From Sulfurospirillum halorespirans DSM 13726 (lineage in GTDB: Bacteria; Campylobacterota; Campylobacteria; Campylobacterales; Sulfurospirillaceae): DNA of 64,000 nucleotides. The notes beneath the pieces were generated by a model, which ran no database searches, had not been told where the DNA came from, and worked only from the letters and a program-made list of their open reading frames with translations. The DNA lies in NCBI RefSeq assembly GCF_001723605.1, contig NZ_CP017111.1:1302001-1366000 (forward strand), read 5' to 3'. Of this stretch, positions 49,190 to 60,181 are shown piece by piece (position 1 is the first letter of the stretch; the number at the start of each line of letters is the position of its first letter). The position numbers were made by a program, and so were the translations under genes.

Positions 49190-51022
49190 CTAATTTTGAA
49201 TGTTTTTCAATTGCGTTTCATACGCTTCAAAAAGCGCGTCATGGTTTACATGTAAGCATTCAAACTGCTCGTAGAGTTTTTCAAGCGACGCTTCATCATT
49301 TTTTAACTCTTTGGAGAGGCGTTGCAATTCACCGATGTCATTTCCCGATGAACACGCGATAAGGGCTTCATTTTTGGTTTTCATTGCTTCTTCAAGCTTC
49401 ATGATGGTTGCTTCACACTGCTCGATCTGTTTTTTAAGCGGGGAGAGTTTAAAGCTTCGTTCTTGGATGAGTTTGGCACGAAGCTTTTTACTCTCATTGT
49501 AATCATTGGAAACTACTTTTTTAGGAGCGCTTTCGCTCTCTTCTTCCCAACCGATTTTCTCTAAAAATTCATCGTAATTGCCATCAAAAAACTCGGCTTT
49601 GTCATGATGAAAGATGATGAGAGCGTCGGCTAATTCTCGAAGCATCATCTCCGAGTGGGTGACTAAAATGGTGGAGCCCTCAAAGCTTTTGATCGCCTCA
49701 CACAAGGAGTCGATGGAGTACATATCAAGGTGGTTGGTTGGCTCATCCAAAAACAGAAGGTTCGCAGGTGTCGCGATGATTTTACCCAGCATGACGCGAC
49801 TGCGCTCACCTCCTGAGAGAATGTTGATCTCTTTTTCTGCCATCTTGCCACTGAACATCATACCACCACAAATGGCACGTACTTTGGTGATGCCTAGCAG
49901 TGGGTCAACCTCGTAAATTTCATCCATAACGTTATTTTTAAGATTGAGTCGTTGAATATTTGTTTGTCCAAAGTGTGCAAACGCAGTCTCAGGATGATAG
50001 TTCAGGCTTCCGTGTTGCAGTTGTAGTTCGCCTGCTAGAACGTTGAGAAGGGTTGATTTTCCTTTACCATTTTTACCGATGATCGCAAGGCATTTGCCTT
50101 TTTCAAGTTTAAATGAGAGGTTTTGAAACAAAGGATGTTCGGGGTCATACCCAAAGCGGACATCGTGAGCATCGAGGACGATTTTGGCAGGTGTTTTTTT
50201 GTAGTTAAACGAAAATGAGAGATTGCTTTCTTCTTCAAGATCATCCATTTCGCCCATTTTTTCAAGCTGTTTGGCTTTACTTTGTGCCATGACCGCTTTG
50301 GAAGCGCGCGCTTTTTGGCGCGTCACGAAGTCTTCGAGTTCAGCACGCTTCTTGTCCAAATTGGCTTTGGTTTTAAGGTAACGCTCATCGTCCTCTTCGA
50401 GTTTGGCATAGTACTTGTGACTGTTTCCCTCAATCATCATCAAGCTTTTACGACGAAGTCCCATTGTGTGCGTGGTAACGGCGTCCATAAAGTCACGATC
50501 GTGGGTGATGAGAATGATCTCGCCTTTAAACTCCCTCAAAAAGGTTTGAAGCCAGCGCATTGAGACGATGTCAAGGTAGTTGGTCGGCTCATCGAGAAGA
50601 AGTAAGGATGGGTTGGTTGCCAGCAGTTTGACAAGATTGAGACGAATCTGATAGCCTCCCGAAAAACTCATCGGATCTTTGTCTAAATCTTCTTGGGAAA
50701 AGCCCAGACCAAAAAGCATCTTCTCGATCTTGTAGACATCAAAGACTTCATCGCCTTGTAACGCAGAAGCACACTCAGCGCGTACGGTTTTATGGGTAAA
50801 CTCGATATGCTGACGAAGAGCGCCAATCGTATAGTTTTTTGGGATGAGAATATCGCCAGAATCGGCTTCTTCTTCGCCTAAAAGGATTTTAAAAAGGGTG
50901 GATTTACCAGAGCCATTGCGTCCGACAAAGCCTATTTTATTGCCTTTCGTGAGCATAAAGCTGATAGGTTCAAAAAGGGTTTGTGCCCCAAAGTGTTTGG
51001 AAAGATTAGTGACTTGAATCAT
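49190..51022 (-). CDS. ABC-F family ATPase
   Basis: A 610-residue soluble protein with two ABC domains: GRNGSGKSTLFKILLGEE and SFSGGYQIRLNL in the first, GKNGKGKSTLLNVLAGE and LSGGERSRVML in the second, each with LLLDEPTNYLD or LFLDEPTNHLD. No membrane part. A linker (about 220-290) and a charged coiled-coil tail are present. ABC-F proteins bind the ribosome (EttA, Uup) and resolve stalls or give antibiotic protection. It stands alone on this strand. A palindrome near-copy is at 49245 inside its 3' end. Confidence 0.93.
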   Translation of the reverse strand: MIQVTNLSKHFGAQTLFEPISFMLTKGNKIGFVGRNGSGKSTLFKILLGEEEADSGDILIPKNYTIGALRQHIEFTHKTVRAECASALQGDEVFDVYKIEKMLFGLGFSQEDLDKDPMSFSGGYQIRLNLVKLLATNPSLLLLDEPTNYLDIVSMRWLQTFLREFKGEIILITHDRDFMDAVTTHTMGLRRKSLMMIEGNSHKYYAKLEEDDERYLKTKANLDKKRAELEDFVTRQKARASKAVMAQSKAKQLEKMGEMDDLEEESNLSFSFNYKKTPAKIVLDAHDVRFGYDPEHPLFQNLSFKLEKGKCLAIIGKNGKGKSTLLNVLAGELQLQHGSLNYHPETAFAHFGQTNIQRLNLKNNVMDEIYEVDPLLGITKVRAICGGMMFSGKMAEKEINILSGGERSRVMLGKIIATPANLLFLDEPTNHLDMYSIDSLCEAIKSFEGSTILVTHSEMMLRELADALIIFHHDKAEFFDGNYDEFLEKIGWEEESESAPKKVVSNDYNESKKLRAKLIQERSFKLSPLKKQIEQCEATIMKLEEAMKTKNEALIACSSGNDIGELQRLSKELKNDEASLEKLYEQFECLHVNHDALFEAYETQLKNIQN

Positions 51023-51140
51023 CGTGAAAGCTCATTACATGTAAAGATTTTTGCCTTTAAAGAGGCGAGTGGTATTATAAAAAAAGTTTTGCAAGAACTT
51101 GATTAAACAAGATAAATAGTTTACCTCAAAGGAGGTAAAA

Positions 51141-51938
51141 CTACTCTATTTTTTTATTAATCGTATTGAGTGTGTCTAAAATAGACTTTTTAGCAGCGTT
51201 ATCAGGGCCTGAGATGCGCATGGTAAACTCAACGCGTCCATTTTTTTCACGACCTTCTGCCGTGTCATTGCTTGCAAGTGGTTTTGTCTCTCCATAACCT
51301 GCGGAGCTTAAGCGATCTTTGGCAATGCCATTGCGAACAAGAACGCGAATGACTGCATTTGCACGAGCCGTTGAAAGTTCTAAATTGTCTTGAAATTTAG
51401 AACCACTTGGAAGTGCAGTTGTATCGGTGTACCCTTTGACGATCACTTCAACATTTTTAGGAAGCATCGCGATAATGTCGGAGACACGTTTTAAGAAAAG
51501 CATGGAATCACTGTTGATAATTTCAGCAGAACCTTGTGCAAAAAGCATTTTTGTCGGAAGTTTGATGATGGCACCATCGATTTTTTGCTCCAAAGAGCCC
51601 TCGCCGATGTTCATTTTTTCAATCATTTGAGCCAATCTTGCAATCTCTTCAAGTTGAGCAGAACTTCCCCCCGCATTGCCTTTGTCTTTATCTTGATCTT
51701 TTGACGCTTCTCCTGATTTAACTGCCATATTCATAACAGGGGTTGCCTCTTCAGGCTTAGCACTGTAGTCGTAGATTTTGACGAACTCTTCTTTGAGAGC
51801 TTTCATCTTTTCGGTATTGGTTGAAGCAATGGCAAAGAGGGCAATGAAAAGAGCGAGTAAAAGACTGAAAAAGTCAGAGAAAGGTACTGCCCATTTTTCA
51901 CCGGCTTCACAGACTACTTTTTTACATTTTTTACCCAC
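51141..51938 (-). CDS. motB: Flagellar motor stator protein MotB
   Basis: A 265-residue protein. The N-terminal membrane helix includes AVPFSDFFSLLLALFIALFAIAS with the proton-carrying Asp at the start, and a C-terminal OmpA-like peptidoglycan-binding domain (about 125-245) has VKGYTDTTALPSG, STARANAVIRVLV and GYGETKPLASN. It anchors the stator. It follows motA by 11 bases. Confidence 0.94.
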   Translation of the reverse strand: MGKKCKKVVCEAGEKWAVPFSDFFSLLLALFIALFAIASTNTEKMKALKEEFVKIYDYSAKPEEATPVMNMAVKSGEASKDQDKDKGNAGGSSAQLEEIARLAQMIEKMNIGEGSLEQKIDGAIIKLPTKMLFAQGSAEIINSDSMLFLKRVSDIIAMLPKNVEVIVKGYTDTTALPSGSKFQDNLELSTARANAVIRVLVRNGIAKDRLSSAGYGETKPLASNDTAEGREKNGRVEFTMRISGPDNAAKKSILDTLNTINKKIE

Positions 51939-51949
51939 GGTGTCGTTCC

Positions 51950-52723
51950 TTATTTATCAAATTGGCTTTTTTTCTCTTCGAGTGGAGAGAGATAATTGAG
52001 GAGTTTCATCTCAAGTGTACGAGGATTGTCACCATGTGAAATGCCTAAAATACCTGCTAAAATGACATGTTTTTCTTTAATAATATCTTTGGATTTGCCT
52101 TTGAGCTTATGCCCCCAAGGACCTAGAAAGAGGTATGAGCCTGCAATACCAAAAACCGTTGCCGTAAACGCACCACCAATACCCATCGCCATTTCAGCAG
52201 GGTTATCCAGTTTTTGAAGTGCCAAAATAAGACCCAAAACCGCACCAATGAGTCCCATAACGGGGCAGGTTTCACCGGCGTGAATCCAATAATGCGCAGA
52301 GCCGTGGTAATACTCTTCGGTCTCTTCAATGAGAATTTCTAACGTCTCTTCGATCTCATGGGCTTCAACACCATCGACCGCCATACTCAGACCTTTTTTA
52401 AAGAACTCATCTTCCATGATGTTGGCATGTGATTCAAGTGCCAAAATTCCATCGCGTCTTGCGATAATAGCAAAATCAATAATTTGTTTAATACGTGCAT
52501 GAAAATCAACGGGGGATTTTTTCATAATAACTTTAAACTCTTTGAAAGCACCCTTGACATACTCTTGAGGCGTTGCCGTCATGGCTGCCGCCATCGCAGT
52601 TGGAATAACGATAATAAAGGAAGTGATATGCAGAATATGAAGAGGATTTCCACCTTCCATAATATCGCCTACGGAAATGGTGGTAATGGCAATTACCATG
52701 CCCAAAATGACGGTTAAGTCCAT
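51950..52723 (-). CDS. motA: Flagellar motor stator protein MotA
   Basis: A 257-residue protein with four hydrophobic segments and the MotA/ExbB pattern: MDLTVILGMVIAITTISVGDIMEGG, a cytoplasmic loop with ARRDGILALESH, then PVMGLIGAVLGLILAL and GIGGAFTATVFGIAGSY. It forms the proton channel with MotB and pushes the rotor. I start at ATG 52723, with GGAGC before it, since the upstream TTG has no ribosome site. A TTTACATGTAAA copy (52787) lies upstream of the operon. Confidence 0.94.
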   Translation of the reverse strand: MDLTVILGMVIAITTISVGDIMEGGNPLHILHITSFIIVIPTAMAAAMTATPQEYVKGAFKEFKVIMKKSPVDFHARIKQIIDFAIIARRDGILALESHANIMEDEFFKKGLSMAVDGVEAHEIEETLEILIEETEEYYHGSAHYWIHAGETCPVMGLIGAVLGLILALQKLDNPAEMAMGIGGAFTATVFGIAGSYLFLGPWGHKLKGKSKDIIKEKHVILAGILGISHGDNPRTLEMKLLNYLSPLEEKKSQFDK

Positions 52724-52909
52724 AAAGTCAGCTCCAAAAATAGTATTCAAACACTTTCAAGCATTATCGGTTAAAACCCGAAAAACTTTACATGTAAACA
52801 ATAATATAACATTATTCCTTAGACAAGATGGTACTATTCGCTCTCTTAAAGCACAAAAATAGATTTAGTGTATAATTGCAAAAAATGATGTAAAAGGAGG
52901 AAAAGTGTA

Positions 52910-53566
52910 ATGAATGATCATAAATGTTGTATCAGTACTTTATTTGAACGATTGAGCGGAAAAGCAGAATCACGGTGTCAGAAAATTGTTGATGTTGCAT
53001 ATCGTCTATTTTTAGATAATGGGTATGAAAAAGTCAGTATGAATGATATTGTCAAAGAAGCTGGTGGTTCACTGGCGACGTTATACAAACATTTTGGAAA
53101 CAAGGAACAACTTTTAATTTATGTATTAAAAGAAAAAACAGAGAAGCTCTTTGGTGAATGGGAACGTCGTAGTCATTACTATGAAGGCCGAATTGAAGAG
53201 TTTTTAAGGGAAACAGGTAAGCTTTTTTTAGATTTAATTATTACAGATGATGCCGTGTTGTTTCATCGCTTAATTGTATCGGTTGGGTATATGAATGATT
53301 TAAGATTCAGTGAGCAAGTAATGCAGAATGTAATGTCTCGTCCGACCAATATTATTGCAGAATATTTAGAGAATGAAAAAGCAAAAGGGCATATTGAAGT
53401 AGATGATACAGTATTGTGTGCACAACAATTTTTTCATGCTCTTGAAGAACCTTTTATGTTTCCACGAATCTTAGGTGTAGAGACGGATGTTTCAGAGCCA
53501 AGACGCCTCAAAGCACTAAATCAAGTCGTTACTATTTTTTGCCGTGGAGTGCTGATAAAATCGTAA
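52910..53566 (+). CDS. TetR-family repressor of the RND efflux operon
   Basis: A 218-residue protein with an N-terminal helix-turn-helix (KIVDVAYRLFLDNGYEKVSMNDIVKEAGGSLATLYKHFGNKEQLL split over helices 1-3) and a C-terminal ligand-binding part similar to the AefR/CmeR-type. AAAGGAGG precedes the ATG. It lies immediately before an RND pump operon whose promoter carries a palindrome, the usual regulator-operator-pump layout, comparable to CmeR and CmeABC in Campylobacter. Ligands are not known. Confidence 0.9.
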   Translation: MNDHKCCISTLFERLSGKAESRCQKIVDVAYRLFLDNGYEKVSMNDIVKEAGGSLATLYKHFGNKEQLLIYVLKEKTEKLFGEWERRSHYYEGRIEEFLRETGKLFLDLIITDDAVLFHRLIVSVGYMNDLRFSEQVMQNVMSRPTNIIAEYLENEKAKGHIEVDDTVLCAQQFFHALEEPFMFPRILGVETDVSEPRRLKALNQVVTIFCRGVLIKS

Positions 53567-53586
53567 ATATTGAGTGAAAATATAGC

Positions 53587-53615
53587 TTGACTTATTTATG
53601 TTTTGTGACTATAAT
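53587..53615 (+). promoter_or_regulatory. Promoter of the RND efflux operon
   Basis: TTGACT (53587-53592) and TATAAT (53610-53615) are separated by 17 bases, a near-ideal sigma-70 promoter. It lies in the 102-base gap between the TetR gene and the first pump gene. Confidence 0.85.
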
Positions 53616-53627
53616 TCGCCTACAAAA

Positions 53628-53648
53628 TGTAATGTAATTTACATTACA
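53628..53648. promoter_or_regulatory. TetR operator palindrome
   Basis: TGTAATGTAA and TTACATTACA form a perfect inverted repeat around a single T. The site starts about 7 bases after the predicted transcription start. Half-sites begin TGTAAT as in the Campylobacter CmeR site (TGTAATAAATATTACA, from memory). A repressor here would block elongation or initiation. Confidence 0.8.
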
Positions 53649-53668
53649 CTAATCAATGGAGTTTAAAA

Positions 53669-54829
53669 ATGACTAAAAACAGAGGGTTTATGACGTATGC
53701 CAAATACGCATTAGTAGCGACATTGGGGGCTTTTTTAGTCTCTGGATGCTCAAATGAAACAGATAAAAAAGTTGGAGGAATGCCAGCCATGCCACCTTTA
53801 CCGGTTGCAACGTATAAAGTGGTCGCAAGTGATGTACCTGTTTCCCTTGAATACCCAGCCAAAGTCAAAAGTATGCAGCAAGTAGGTATCGTTGCACGTG
53901 TTAGCGGTGTTTTAGAGAAGAAGCTCTTCACCGAAGGCAGTTTTGTCAAAGCGGGCGATATGCTGTACCAAATCGACTCAGATCGTTATGAAGCATTGAT
54001 GCAAGAAGCAGTGGCGGATGTGGGTGTTAAAGAAGCGACTCTTAAACAAACGACGCGTGATTGGGATCGAACCAAAGTGTTGTTTGAACAAGACGCTGTT
54101 TCTCAAAAAGAGAGAGATTCTGCCCTTTCCGCGTATGAATCAGCAGGTGCTTCACTGAAATCTTCACAGGCAGCACTTAAAAAAGCGACGATTGACTTTA
54201 ACTATACCAAAGTAAAAGCGACCATTTCAGGTATGACAAGTCTCAATGCCCAAGATATTGGAAGTTATGTAGGATCAAGCAGCGATACGATGACCCTCAC
54301 AACCATTACGCAAACTGACCCCGTTTATGTTGAATTTTCATTGCCAGACATTGAGCTTTTGAAAAAACGTTATGTGATGGGGCAAGGTAATTGGAATAGT
54401 ATCGCTCAAGCGAAACTTCCTGTACAACTCTCTACACCCGATGGTACAAAATATGCCAAAATGGGTACATTGGACTTTTTAGACAGTTATGTGGATGGTG
54501 AAACCTCTACGATTAAAGCACGTGCAACTTTTTCAAATCCAAACAATATTTTAATACCAGGACTTTTTGTTCGTGTCAATGTTGAGGGTTTAGTCTATAA
54601 AGATGCCATTAGCATTCCTCAAAAGGCTCTTTTACAAGAGGCCATTGGCTCATTTGTCTATGTGGCTAAAGAAGGTAAGGCTGAAAAAGTGCCTGTTAAG
54701 GCAGGTACGGTTCATAATGATACCTATATCATTGAGAGTGGTTTACATGTAAACGATCTTGTCATTACAAACAATCTGACCAAACTACGTCCAGGGTCTG
54801 CCATTGTTGTTGCAGAAGCAAAGGAATAA
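53669..54829 (+). CDS. RND efflux periplasmic adaptor (AcrA/CmeA-like)
   Basis: A 386-residue lipoprotein (lipobox ALVSGCSNE) of the HlyD/AcrA family. Motifs: PVSLEYPAKVKSMQQVGIVARVSGVLEKKLFTEGSFVKAGDMLYQID (barrel-sandwich first half), a coiled-coil hairpin (about 95-165), and the beta-barrel LIPGLFVRVNVEG. It links the RND pump to the outer membrane channel. The first gene of the operon after the TetR operator. Exact palindrome at 54742 is read as LHVN. Confidence 0.93.
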   Translation: MTKNRGFMTYAKYALVATLGAFLVSGCSNETDKKVGGMPAMPPLPVATYKVVASDVPVSLEYPAKVKSMQQVGIVARVSGVLEKKLFTEGSFVKAGDMLYQIDSDRYEALMQEAVADVGVKEATLKQTTRDWDRTKVLFEQDAVSQKERDSALSAYESAGASLKSSQAALKKATIDFNYTKVKATISGMTSLNAQDIGSYVGSSSDTMTLTTITQTDPVYVEFSLPDIELLKKRYVMGQGNWNSIAQAKLPVQLSTPDGTKYAKMGTLDFLDSYVDGETSTIKARATFSNPNNILIPGLFVRVNVEGLVYKDAISIPQKALLQEAIGSFVYVAKEGKAEKVPVKAGTVHNDTYIIESGLHVNDLVITNNLTKLRPGSAIVVAEAKE

Positions 54830-54832
54830 AGT

Positions 54833-57800
54833 ATGTTTTCTAAATTTTTTATCAATCGACCTATTTTTGCAACCGTTCTCTCGATCGTTGTGATTATTGC
54901 GGGTTTGATGGCTATTCGCGGCTTGCCTATTGAAGAGTACCCTGAAGTCACGCCTCCTCAAGTCAGTGTGAAAGCTACTTATGCGGGAGCAAGTGCAGAA
55001 ACTATCTCTAAAACAGTAGCAGCCCCCCTAGAGCAACAGATCAACGGTGTTGAAGATATGATCTATATGTCTTCCACCGCTTCTTCAACAGGTTCATTGA
55101 CGATTAATGTCTATTTTAAAATTGGAACCGATGCCGATCAAGCAACGATTAACGTCAATAACCGTGTTCAAGCAGCTTTGAGTAGTCTTCCAAGTGAAGT
55201 ACAAGCCCAAGGTGTGACGGTACGAAAGCAATCATCAACTATTTTGAAGGTTGTCTCGATTATTTCTCCCAATAACACGTATGATGAAATTTACATGGCA
55301 AACTATGCGCTTGTCAACGTTATTGATGAACTCAAACGTCTTGAGGGTGTCGGTGATGCTTCCTTGTTTGGTAATCAAGATTACTCCATGCGTATTTGGA
55401 TGAAACCCGATCAATTGGCGAAATACAATCTCACCCCAACCGATGTAATTAATGCCATCAGTGAGCAAAATGTGCAGTTTGCGACAGGAAGGTTCAATCA
55501 ATCTCCTACCAAAACCGCTCAAGCCTATACCTATACGGTTACAACACAAGGACGGTTTGACAAAGTAGAAGAGTTTGAGAATATCATCCTAAAATCGAAC
55601 AAAGATGGCTCGACCCTTCGCCTTAAAGACGTAGCGCGCTTGGAGCTTGGTGCCGAATCGTATGATGTGACCGCAACGCTCAATGGTCAAACGATGGTAC
55701 CAATTGGTATCTATTTACAATCAGGTGCCAATGCCTTAGAAACAGCTAAAAAAGTTGATGCGGCAATGGAGAAGCTTTCCAAATCATTCCCTGAAAATAT
55801 GGCTTACCTAACGCCGTACGATACAACGAAATTTATTCAAATTTCTGTAAATGAAGTGGTGAAAACACTTATTGAAGCGCTACTTTTAGTCGTTATTATT
55901 GTTTACATGTTCTTGCAAAATATGCGTGCAACGATTATTCCAATTCTTGCTATTCCTGTTTCCATCATTGGAACCTTTGCGGGTATGTATGCGCTTGGCT
56001 ACTCCATCAATCTTTTAACGCTTTTTGGGTTGGTGCTTGCCATTGGTATCGTTGTGGATGATGCTATTATTGTTATCGAAAATGTTGAGCGTATCTTGCA
56101 TTCCGAAGAAGATATTAGCGTTAAAGATGCAACGATTAAAGCAATGCAAGAGGTGACCGCTCCTGTTGTGGCGATTGTTCTTGTATTGTGTGCGGTCTTT
56201 ATTCCTGTATCGTTTATGGGTGGTTTTACAGGGCAAATGTACCAACAATTTGCGATTACCATTGTTATTTCGGTCATTATTTCAGGTATGGTAGCCTTAA
56301 CGTTGACTCCCGCTTTGTGCGCCATTTTCCTTAAGAAAAAAGAGTCAAAACCCTTTTGGTTTGTCAAAAAATTTAATGAATTTTTTGATCTCTCAACCAA
56401 TTGGTTTACCAGTGGTGTCAGTTTAGTGGTACGTCATGGGGTGATTAGTATTATCATCTTTGCAGCACTGATGGGTGTGACCTATGAACTTTTCCAAAAA
56501 GTGCCTACAAGTCTTGTTCCAATGGAAGATAAAGGCTTTTTACTTGCAGTAGTTACTCTGCCACCTGCCTCTTCACTCAACCGTACGGAAGCTGTGAATG
56601 ATGAATTGAGTGCAATTACTACCAAAGTGCCTGAGATCGAATATACCGTTGCTGTTGCAGGATATGACCTTATCAGTGGTGCCGCTAAAACCAATGCATC
56701 AACTGCCTTTATCAATCTTAAAGATTGGAATGAACGAAAAGCGCTCAATCAACACTCAGAAGCACTCAGTGGTGCTTTAAACGGTGCTTTTTTGGGCATA
56801 CCCGATGCAACGACTTTTGCGCTCAATCCTCCTCCGATTATGGGACTTAGTATCTCAGGTGGATTTGAGATGTATTTGCAAGATAAAACGGGTGGGTCTT
56901 TAGAAGAGCTTGGTAATATTACCAATCAGATCGTTGCAAAAGCGAGACAAAGACCTGAGCTTACGATGGTAAGAAGTACCTTTGATACGGCTGTACCACA
57001 GTATAGAATTACCCTTGATCGTGAAAAAGCTAAAGCACTGGGTGTTTCGATTCAAGATGCTTTTACAACTTTACAATCAACGTTTGGTGCGTACTATGTC
57101 AATGACTTTAACCTTTTTGGACGAACCTATCAAGTGAATGTTCAGTCTGAAACAGACTTTAGAGAAAAACCTGAAGATATGCAAAATGTTTTTGTGAAAT
57201 CAAGTAGTGGAAAATTGATTCCTATGAGTGCGTTAGTAACGTATGAGCGTACCATTGGACCAGATATCGTCGATCGTTTTAACATTTTTACGGCAGCGAA
57301 AATTGTAGGTGAACCAAGCCCTGGTTATACGTCTGGTGACGCGATTAAAGCCATTGAAGAGGTGGTCAAAGAGGTTGCACCTGAGGGATTTAGCATAGGA
57401 TGGGCAGGAACATCGTATCAAGAAAAAGAGATGGAAGGCAGTGGTTCACAAGCCTTTATCTTTGGTCTTGTCTTTATCTTCTTGATTTTAGCTGCGCAGT
57501 ATGAGAGGTGGCTCATGCCACTCGCGGTCTTAACATCGGTTCCATTTGGCGTATTTGGCGCAATTACAGCGGTTTATTTACGAGGACTTAGCAATGATAT
57601 CTATTTCCAAATTGGTTTGTTGGTACTCATTGCCTTGTCGGCTAAAAATGCGATTTTGATTGTGGAATTTGCGATGCAAGCTGAGGAGAGAGGCAAATCG
57701 ATTTTTGATGCAACCCTCGAAGCGGCACGTCTGCGTTTCCGTCCGATTGTTATGACCTCACTTGCCTTTACCATTGGTGTTTTACCGTTGGCTCTAAGCT

Positions 57801-57964
57801 CAGGTGCGGGTGCAGGAAGCAGACATGCCATTGGTACGGGTGTTGTTGGTGGTATGATTGCCGCAACAACGATTGCGATCTTCTTTATTCCACTCTTTTA
57901 CAACTGGCTCGCACAGTTAAATGCAAAATTTAGTAAAAAAGGAGAGCGTCATGATGAAGCGTAA
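54833..57964 (+). CDS. RND multidrug efflux pump (AcrB/CmeB-like)
   Basis: A 1043-residue inner-membrane pump. [38 protein letters not shown] is the HAE1 start; [16 protein letters not shown] carries the proton-relay Asp pair, and [20 protein letters not shown] the relay Lys. Two large periplasmic loops with the porter domain ([23 protein letters not shown]) are complete. It exports hydrophobic compounds with proton antiport. It begins 3 bases after the adaptor and overlaps the outer-membrane gene by 14 bases. Confidence 0.96.
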   Translation: MFSKFFINRPIFATVLSIVVIIAGLMAIRGLPIEEYPEVTPPQVSVKATYAGASAETISKTVAAPLEQQINGVEDMIYMSSTASSTGSLTINVYFKIGTDADQATINVNNRVQAALSSLPSEVQAQGVTVRKQSSTILKVVSIISPNNTYDEIYMANYALVNVIDELKRLEGVGDASLFGNQDYSMRIWMKPDQLAKYNLTPTDVINAISEQNVQFATGRFNQSPTKTAQAYTYTVTTQGRFDKVEEFENIILKSNKDGSTLRLKDVARLELGAESYDVTATLNGQTMVPIGIYLQSGANALETAKKVDAAMEKLSKSFPENMAYLTPYDTTKFIQISVNEVVKTLIEALLLVVIIVYMFLQNMRATIIPILAIPVSIIGTFAGMYALGYSINLLTLFGLVLAIGIVVDDAIIVIENVERILHSEEDISVKDATIKAMQEVTAPVVAIVLVLCAVFIPVSFMGGFTGQMYQQFAITIVISVIISGMVALTLTPALCAIFLKKKESKPFWFVKKFNEFFDLSTNWFTSGVSLVVRHGVISIIIFAALMGVTYELFQKVPTSLVPMEDKGFLLAVVTLPPASSLNRTEAVNDELSAITTKVPEIEYTVAVAGYDLISGAAKTNASTAFINLKDWNERKALNQHSEALSGALNGAFLGIPDATTFALNPPPIMGLSISGGFEMYLQDKTGGSLEELGNITNQIVAKARQRPELTMVRSTFDTAVPQYRITLDREKAKALGVSIQDAFTTLQSTFGAYYVNDFNLFGRTYQVNVQSETDFREKPEDMQNVFVKSSSGKLIPMSALVTYERTIGPDIVDRFNIFTAAKIVGEPSPGYTSGDAIKAIEEVVKEVAPEGFSIGWAGTSYQEKEMEGSGSQAFIFGLVFIFLILAAQYERWLMPLAVLTSVPFGVFGAITAVYLRGLSNDIYFQIGLLVLIALSAKNAILIVEFAMQAEERGKSIFDATLEAARLRFRPIVMTSLAFTIGVLPLALSSGAGAGSRHAIGTGVVGGMIAATTIAIFFIPLFYNWLAQLNAKFSKKGERHDEA

Positions 57965-59378
57965 TCTTTACTCATTTTCTCTCGTCGCTTTAATATTTTC
58001 AGGATGTTCACTCTCTCCAGAGCTGAGCATCCCAACAACGCAGTTTCCAGAAGCCTACCGTGCCGATGTGAAAAATGAAACAACGTATGTGGACGCGGCT
58101 TGGTGGAGCAATTACCATGACGAAAAGTTGACCGCTTTGATTGAAGAGGCACTTTCTAATAACTATGATCTCCAAACAGCAATGGCAAATATCTCCCTTG
58201 CGCGTGCTACGCTCTCTAGCAGTACATCGGATCGTTACCCAAGTCTTGATCTTCAAGGTTCAGGTCAACGTATACGAACTAGCAGTGACACGTTTACCTC
58301 TAAAACACACAGCACGTACAATGATTTTTCAGTGAGTGCGGTGCTTAGTTACGAGCTTGATTTGTGGGGAAAATACAAAGAAGCCGAAGCGTCATCTCGT
58401 GCCTCATTGATCGCTTCGTACGCGGCGAAAGATACTGTGAAAATTTCCCTTGCATCCAGTGTAGCGGACAGTTATTTTACGCTGATTAGTTTGTACGAAC
58501 AACTCGATATCACCAATGAAACGATCAAAGCACGTGAAGAGGGGCTCAAACGCAATGAGTTTAAGTACTCTGTTGGTGCCATTTCTAAAGGAACGCTTTT
58601 GTCTGAGCGTGCTGAATTGAACAGTGCTCAAATCACCAAAGATGCGTTGGAGCAATCTATTTTAACACAACAAAGTGCGTTAGCCGTTTTGGTAGGAAAA
58701 TCACCCGAAGCGATTGCAAATTTTAGCAAAGATGGATTGCCTCGCGTGCTACCCGCTGATGTAAAAGTGCCGGCGAATTTGCCCTCTGAGCTTTTAACCA
58801 AACGCCCCGATATTAAACAAGCCGAAGAGAATCTCAAAGCGGCCAATGCGAACATTGGTGTAGCACGTGCGGCGTATTTCCCCAGTATTAGCCTCTCAGG
58901 TGCTCTTGGGTTTGAGAGCACACAGCTTTCCAATTTGATGAAATCCAAGTCAGCAACGAACAATTTTGGTGGAAGCCTTGCCGCACCACTCTTTAACATG
59001 GGTAAAACAAGCTCAAACGTAGAGAGTGCCAAAGCAAATAAAGAGCTTGCCGAGATTTCGTACGCACAAACGGTGCAACAAGCGTTTCAAGATGCGTATG
59101 ACGCGCTTAACAAACGTCATACACTCACGCAAAAGCTTGAGCATCAACTCGCTTACGAAAAAAACATTGAGCAAGTCTATCTTTTGGCTCAAAAACAGTA
59201 TGAGAATGGCTATGGCGATTACTTAACGCTTTTAGATGCAAAGCGCAATTTGCTCTCCGCCAAACTCACAACGTCTCAAACGAAACAAGCCCTGATTAGT
59301 TCAGGTGTTTCGCTGTACAAATCCCTCGGCGGTGGTTGGGACAAAGAAGTATTTGAACGCCACGCTGACACGCTCTAA
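57951..59378 (+). CDS. RND outer membrane channel (OprM/CmeC-like)
   Basis: A 475-residue lipoprotein ([12 protein letters not shown]) of the NodT/OprM family with duplicated coiled-coil repeats: [27 protein letters not shown] and its later counterpart [23 protein letters not shown], and [13 protein letters not shown]. It forms the trimeric exit duct. ATG ATG at 57951/57954, with GGAG before; the gene start lies inside the pump gene end. It ends just before an exact TTTACATGTAAA. Confidence 0.93.
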   Translation: MMKRNLYSFSLVALIFSGCSLSPELSIPTTQFPEAYRADVKNETTYVDAAWWSNYHDEKLTALIEEALSNNYDLQTAMANISLARATLSSSTSDRYPSLDLQGSGQRIRTSSDTFTSKTHSTYNDFSVSAVLSYELDLWGKYKEAEASSRASLIASYAAKDTVKISLASSVADSYFTLISLYEQLDITNETIKAREEGLKRNEFKYSVGAISKGTLLSERAELNSAQITKDALEQSILTQQSALAVLVGKSPEAIANFSKDGLPRVLPADVKVPANLPSELLTKRPDIKQAEENLKAANANIGVARAAYFPSISLSGALGFESTQLSNLMKSKSATNNFGGSLAAPLFNMGKTSSNVESAKANKELAEISYAQTVQQAFQDAYDALNKRHTLTQKLEHQLAYEKNIEQVYLLAQKQYENGYGDYLTLLDAKRNLLSAKLTTSQTKQALISSGVSLYKSLGGGWDKEVFERHADTL

Positions 59379-59381
59379 CTC

Positions 59382-59440
59382 TTTACATGTAAACGTCCAA
59401 AACTTTATCTTTGGGCGTTTACACCTGCTTTACATGTAAG
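59382..59440. terminator. Convergent end region with terminator stem and two palindromes
   Basis: AAACGTCCAAA and TTTGGGCGTTT form an 11-bp stem (one G-T pair) around ACTTTATC between the convergent efflux and DUF4130 genes. An exact TTTACATGTAAA (59382) and a TTTACATGTAAG (59429) lie on each side of the stem. Confidence 0.6.
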
Positions 59441-59446
59441 CTTTTT

Positions 59447-60181
59447 CTACACTTGAAATTCACTCATATACGTACGATACAGCAGTGGAACCCAGCTTTG
59501 CTGAAGCTTTGGATTGTATCTACTCTCAACGGCGGCTGCTTTAAAAAAGCTCTTCCATAATGCTTTAAAATTTTCCTCTTCGCTTGAAAAAGTTGGGGCA
59601 TCAAAAGAGGCGATAGAGCGAATTTCTCGAAGTGTATCGTTTTTCACAAACGCAAGAGCACGCTTGACATCGTGGATGATGAAGGGGATGTTTCCTAAAC
59701 GTTTGCAAAAGTGCTCACCTAAAAAGGGCACAATGTTAAATTTTGTCTCAATTTTGGCATACAAAGTACCATCTTCCAACTCCTCAAAACGGGTAAAGCC
59801 GTACATTTTATGCACCAAACATAAGAGCTCTTTTTCGAGATTTTGGATGTAAAAAAGATTGGCGTTGTTAATGTTACGAAGCTCTTTTTTGTTTTTAAAC
59901 CCGATGCGAAGATACTCCAAAAGTGCCATCTCATAGTCTCGTGTGTCGCATAAAATAATGTGAAAGATGGTATGTTGTTGCTCTTTGGTGAAGTGTTTGG
60001 TAATGGCTTCCAAAACTTTACGCGCTTTTATAATATCTGTAAAAACCTCATGAAAACGCTCAAACAGAAGTGCTTCAGGCATTTTTTTAATAATCTCAGC
60101 GACCTCTAGTTTTTCATAATAAACCTCATAGACTAAGCTCAAAAAACCTTCAAAACTACCATCGTACAGCAAGAGCATCAC
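59447..60181 (-). CDS. TIGR03915-type DNA metabolism protein (DUF4130)
   Basis: A 244-residue protein starting with LLYDGSFEGFLSLVYEVYYEK, the TIGR03915/DUF4130 start, with FNIVPFLGEHFCKRLGNIPFIIHDVKRALAFVKN later. It overlaps the upstream radical SAM gene by 4 bases. The pair (TIGR03915 with TIGR03916) is widespread and is linked to uracil-DNA glycosylase-type repair; the substrate has not been shown to my knowledge. Confidence 0.88.
   Translation of the reverse strand: MMLLLYDGSFEGFLSLVYEVYYEKLEVAEIIKKMPEALLFERFHEVFTDIIKARKVLEAITKHFTKEQQHTIFHIILCDTRDYEMALLEYLRIGFKNKKELRNINNANLFYIQNLEKELLCLVHKMYGFTRFEELEDGTLYAKIETKFNIVPFLGEHFCKRLGNIPFIIHDVKRALAFVKNDTLREIRSIASFDAPTFSSEEENFKALWKSFFKAAAVESRYNPKLQQSWVPLLYRTYMSEFQV

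Noticed and set aside
52799-52909. A copy of the TetR operator before the TetR gene itself
   Set aside because: No TGTAAT/ATTACA pair is visible in this gap; only a TATAAT-like element near 52871.
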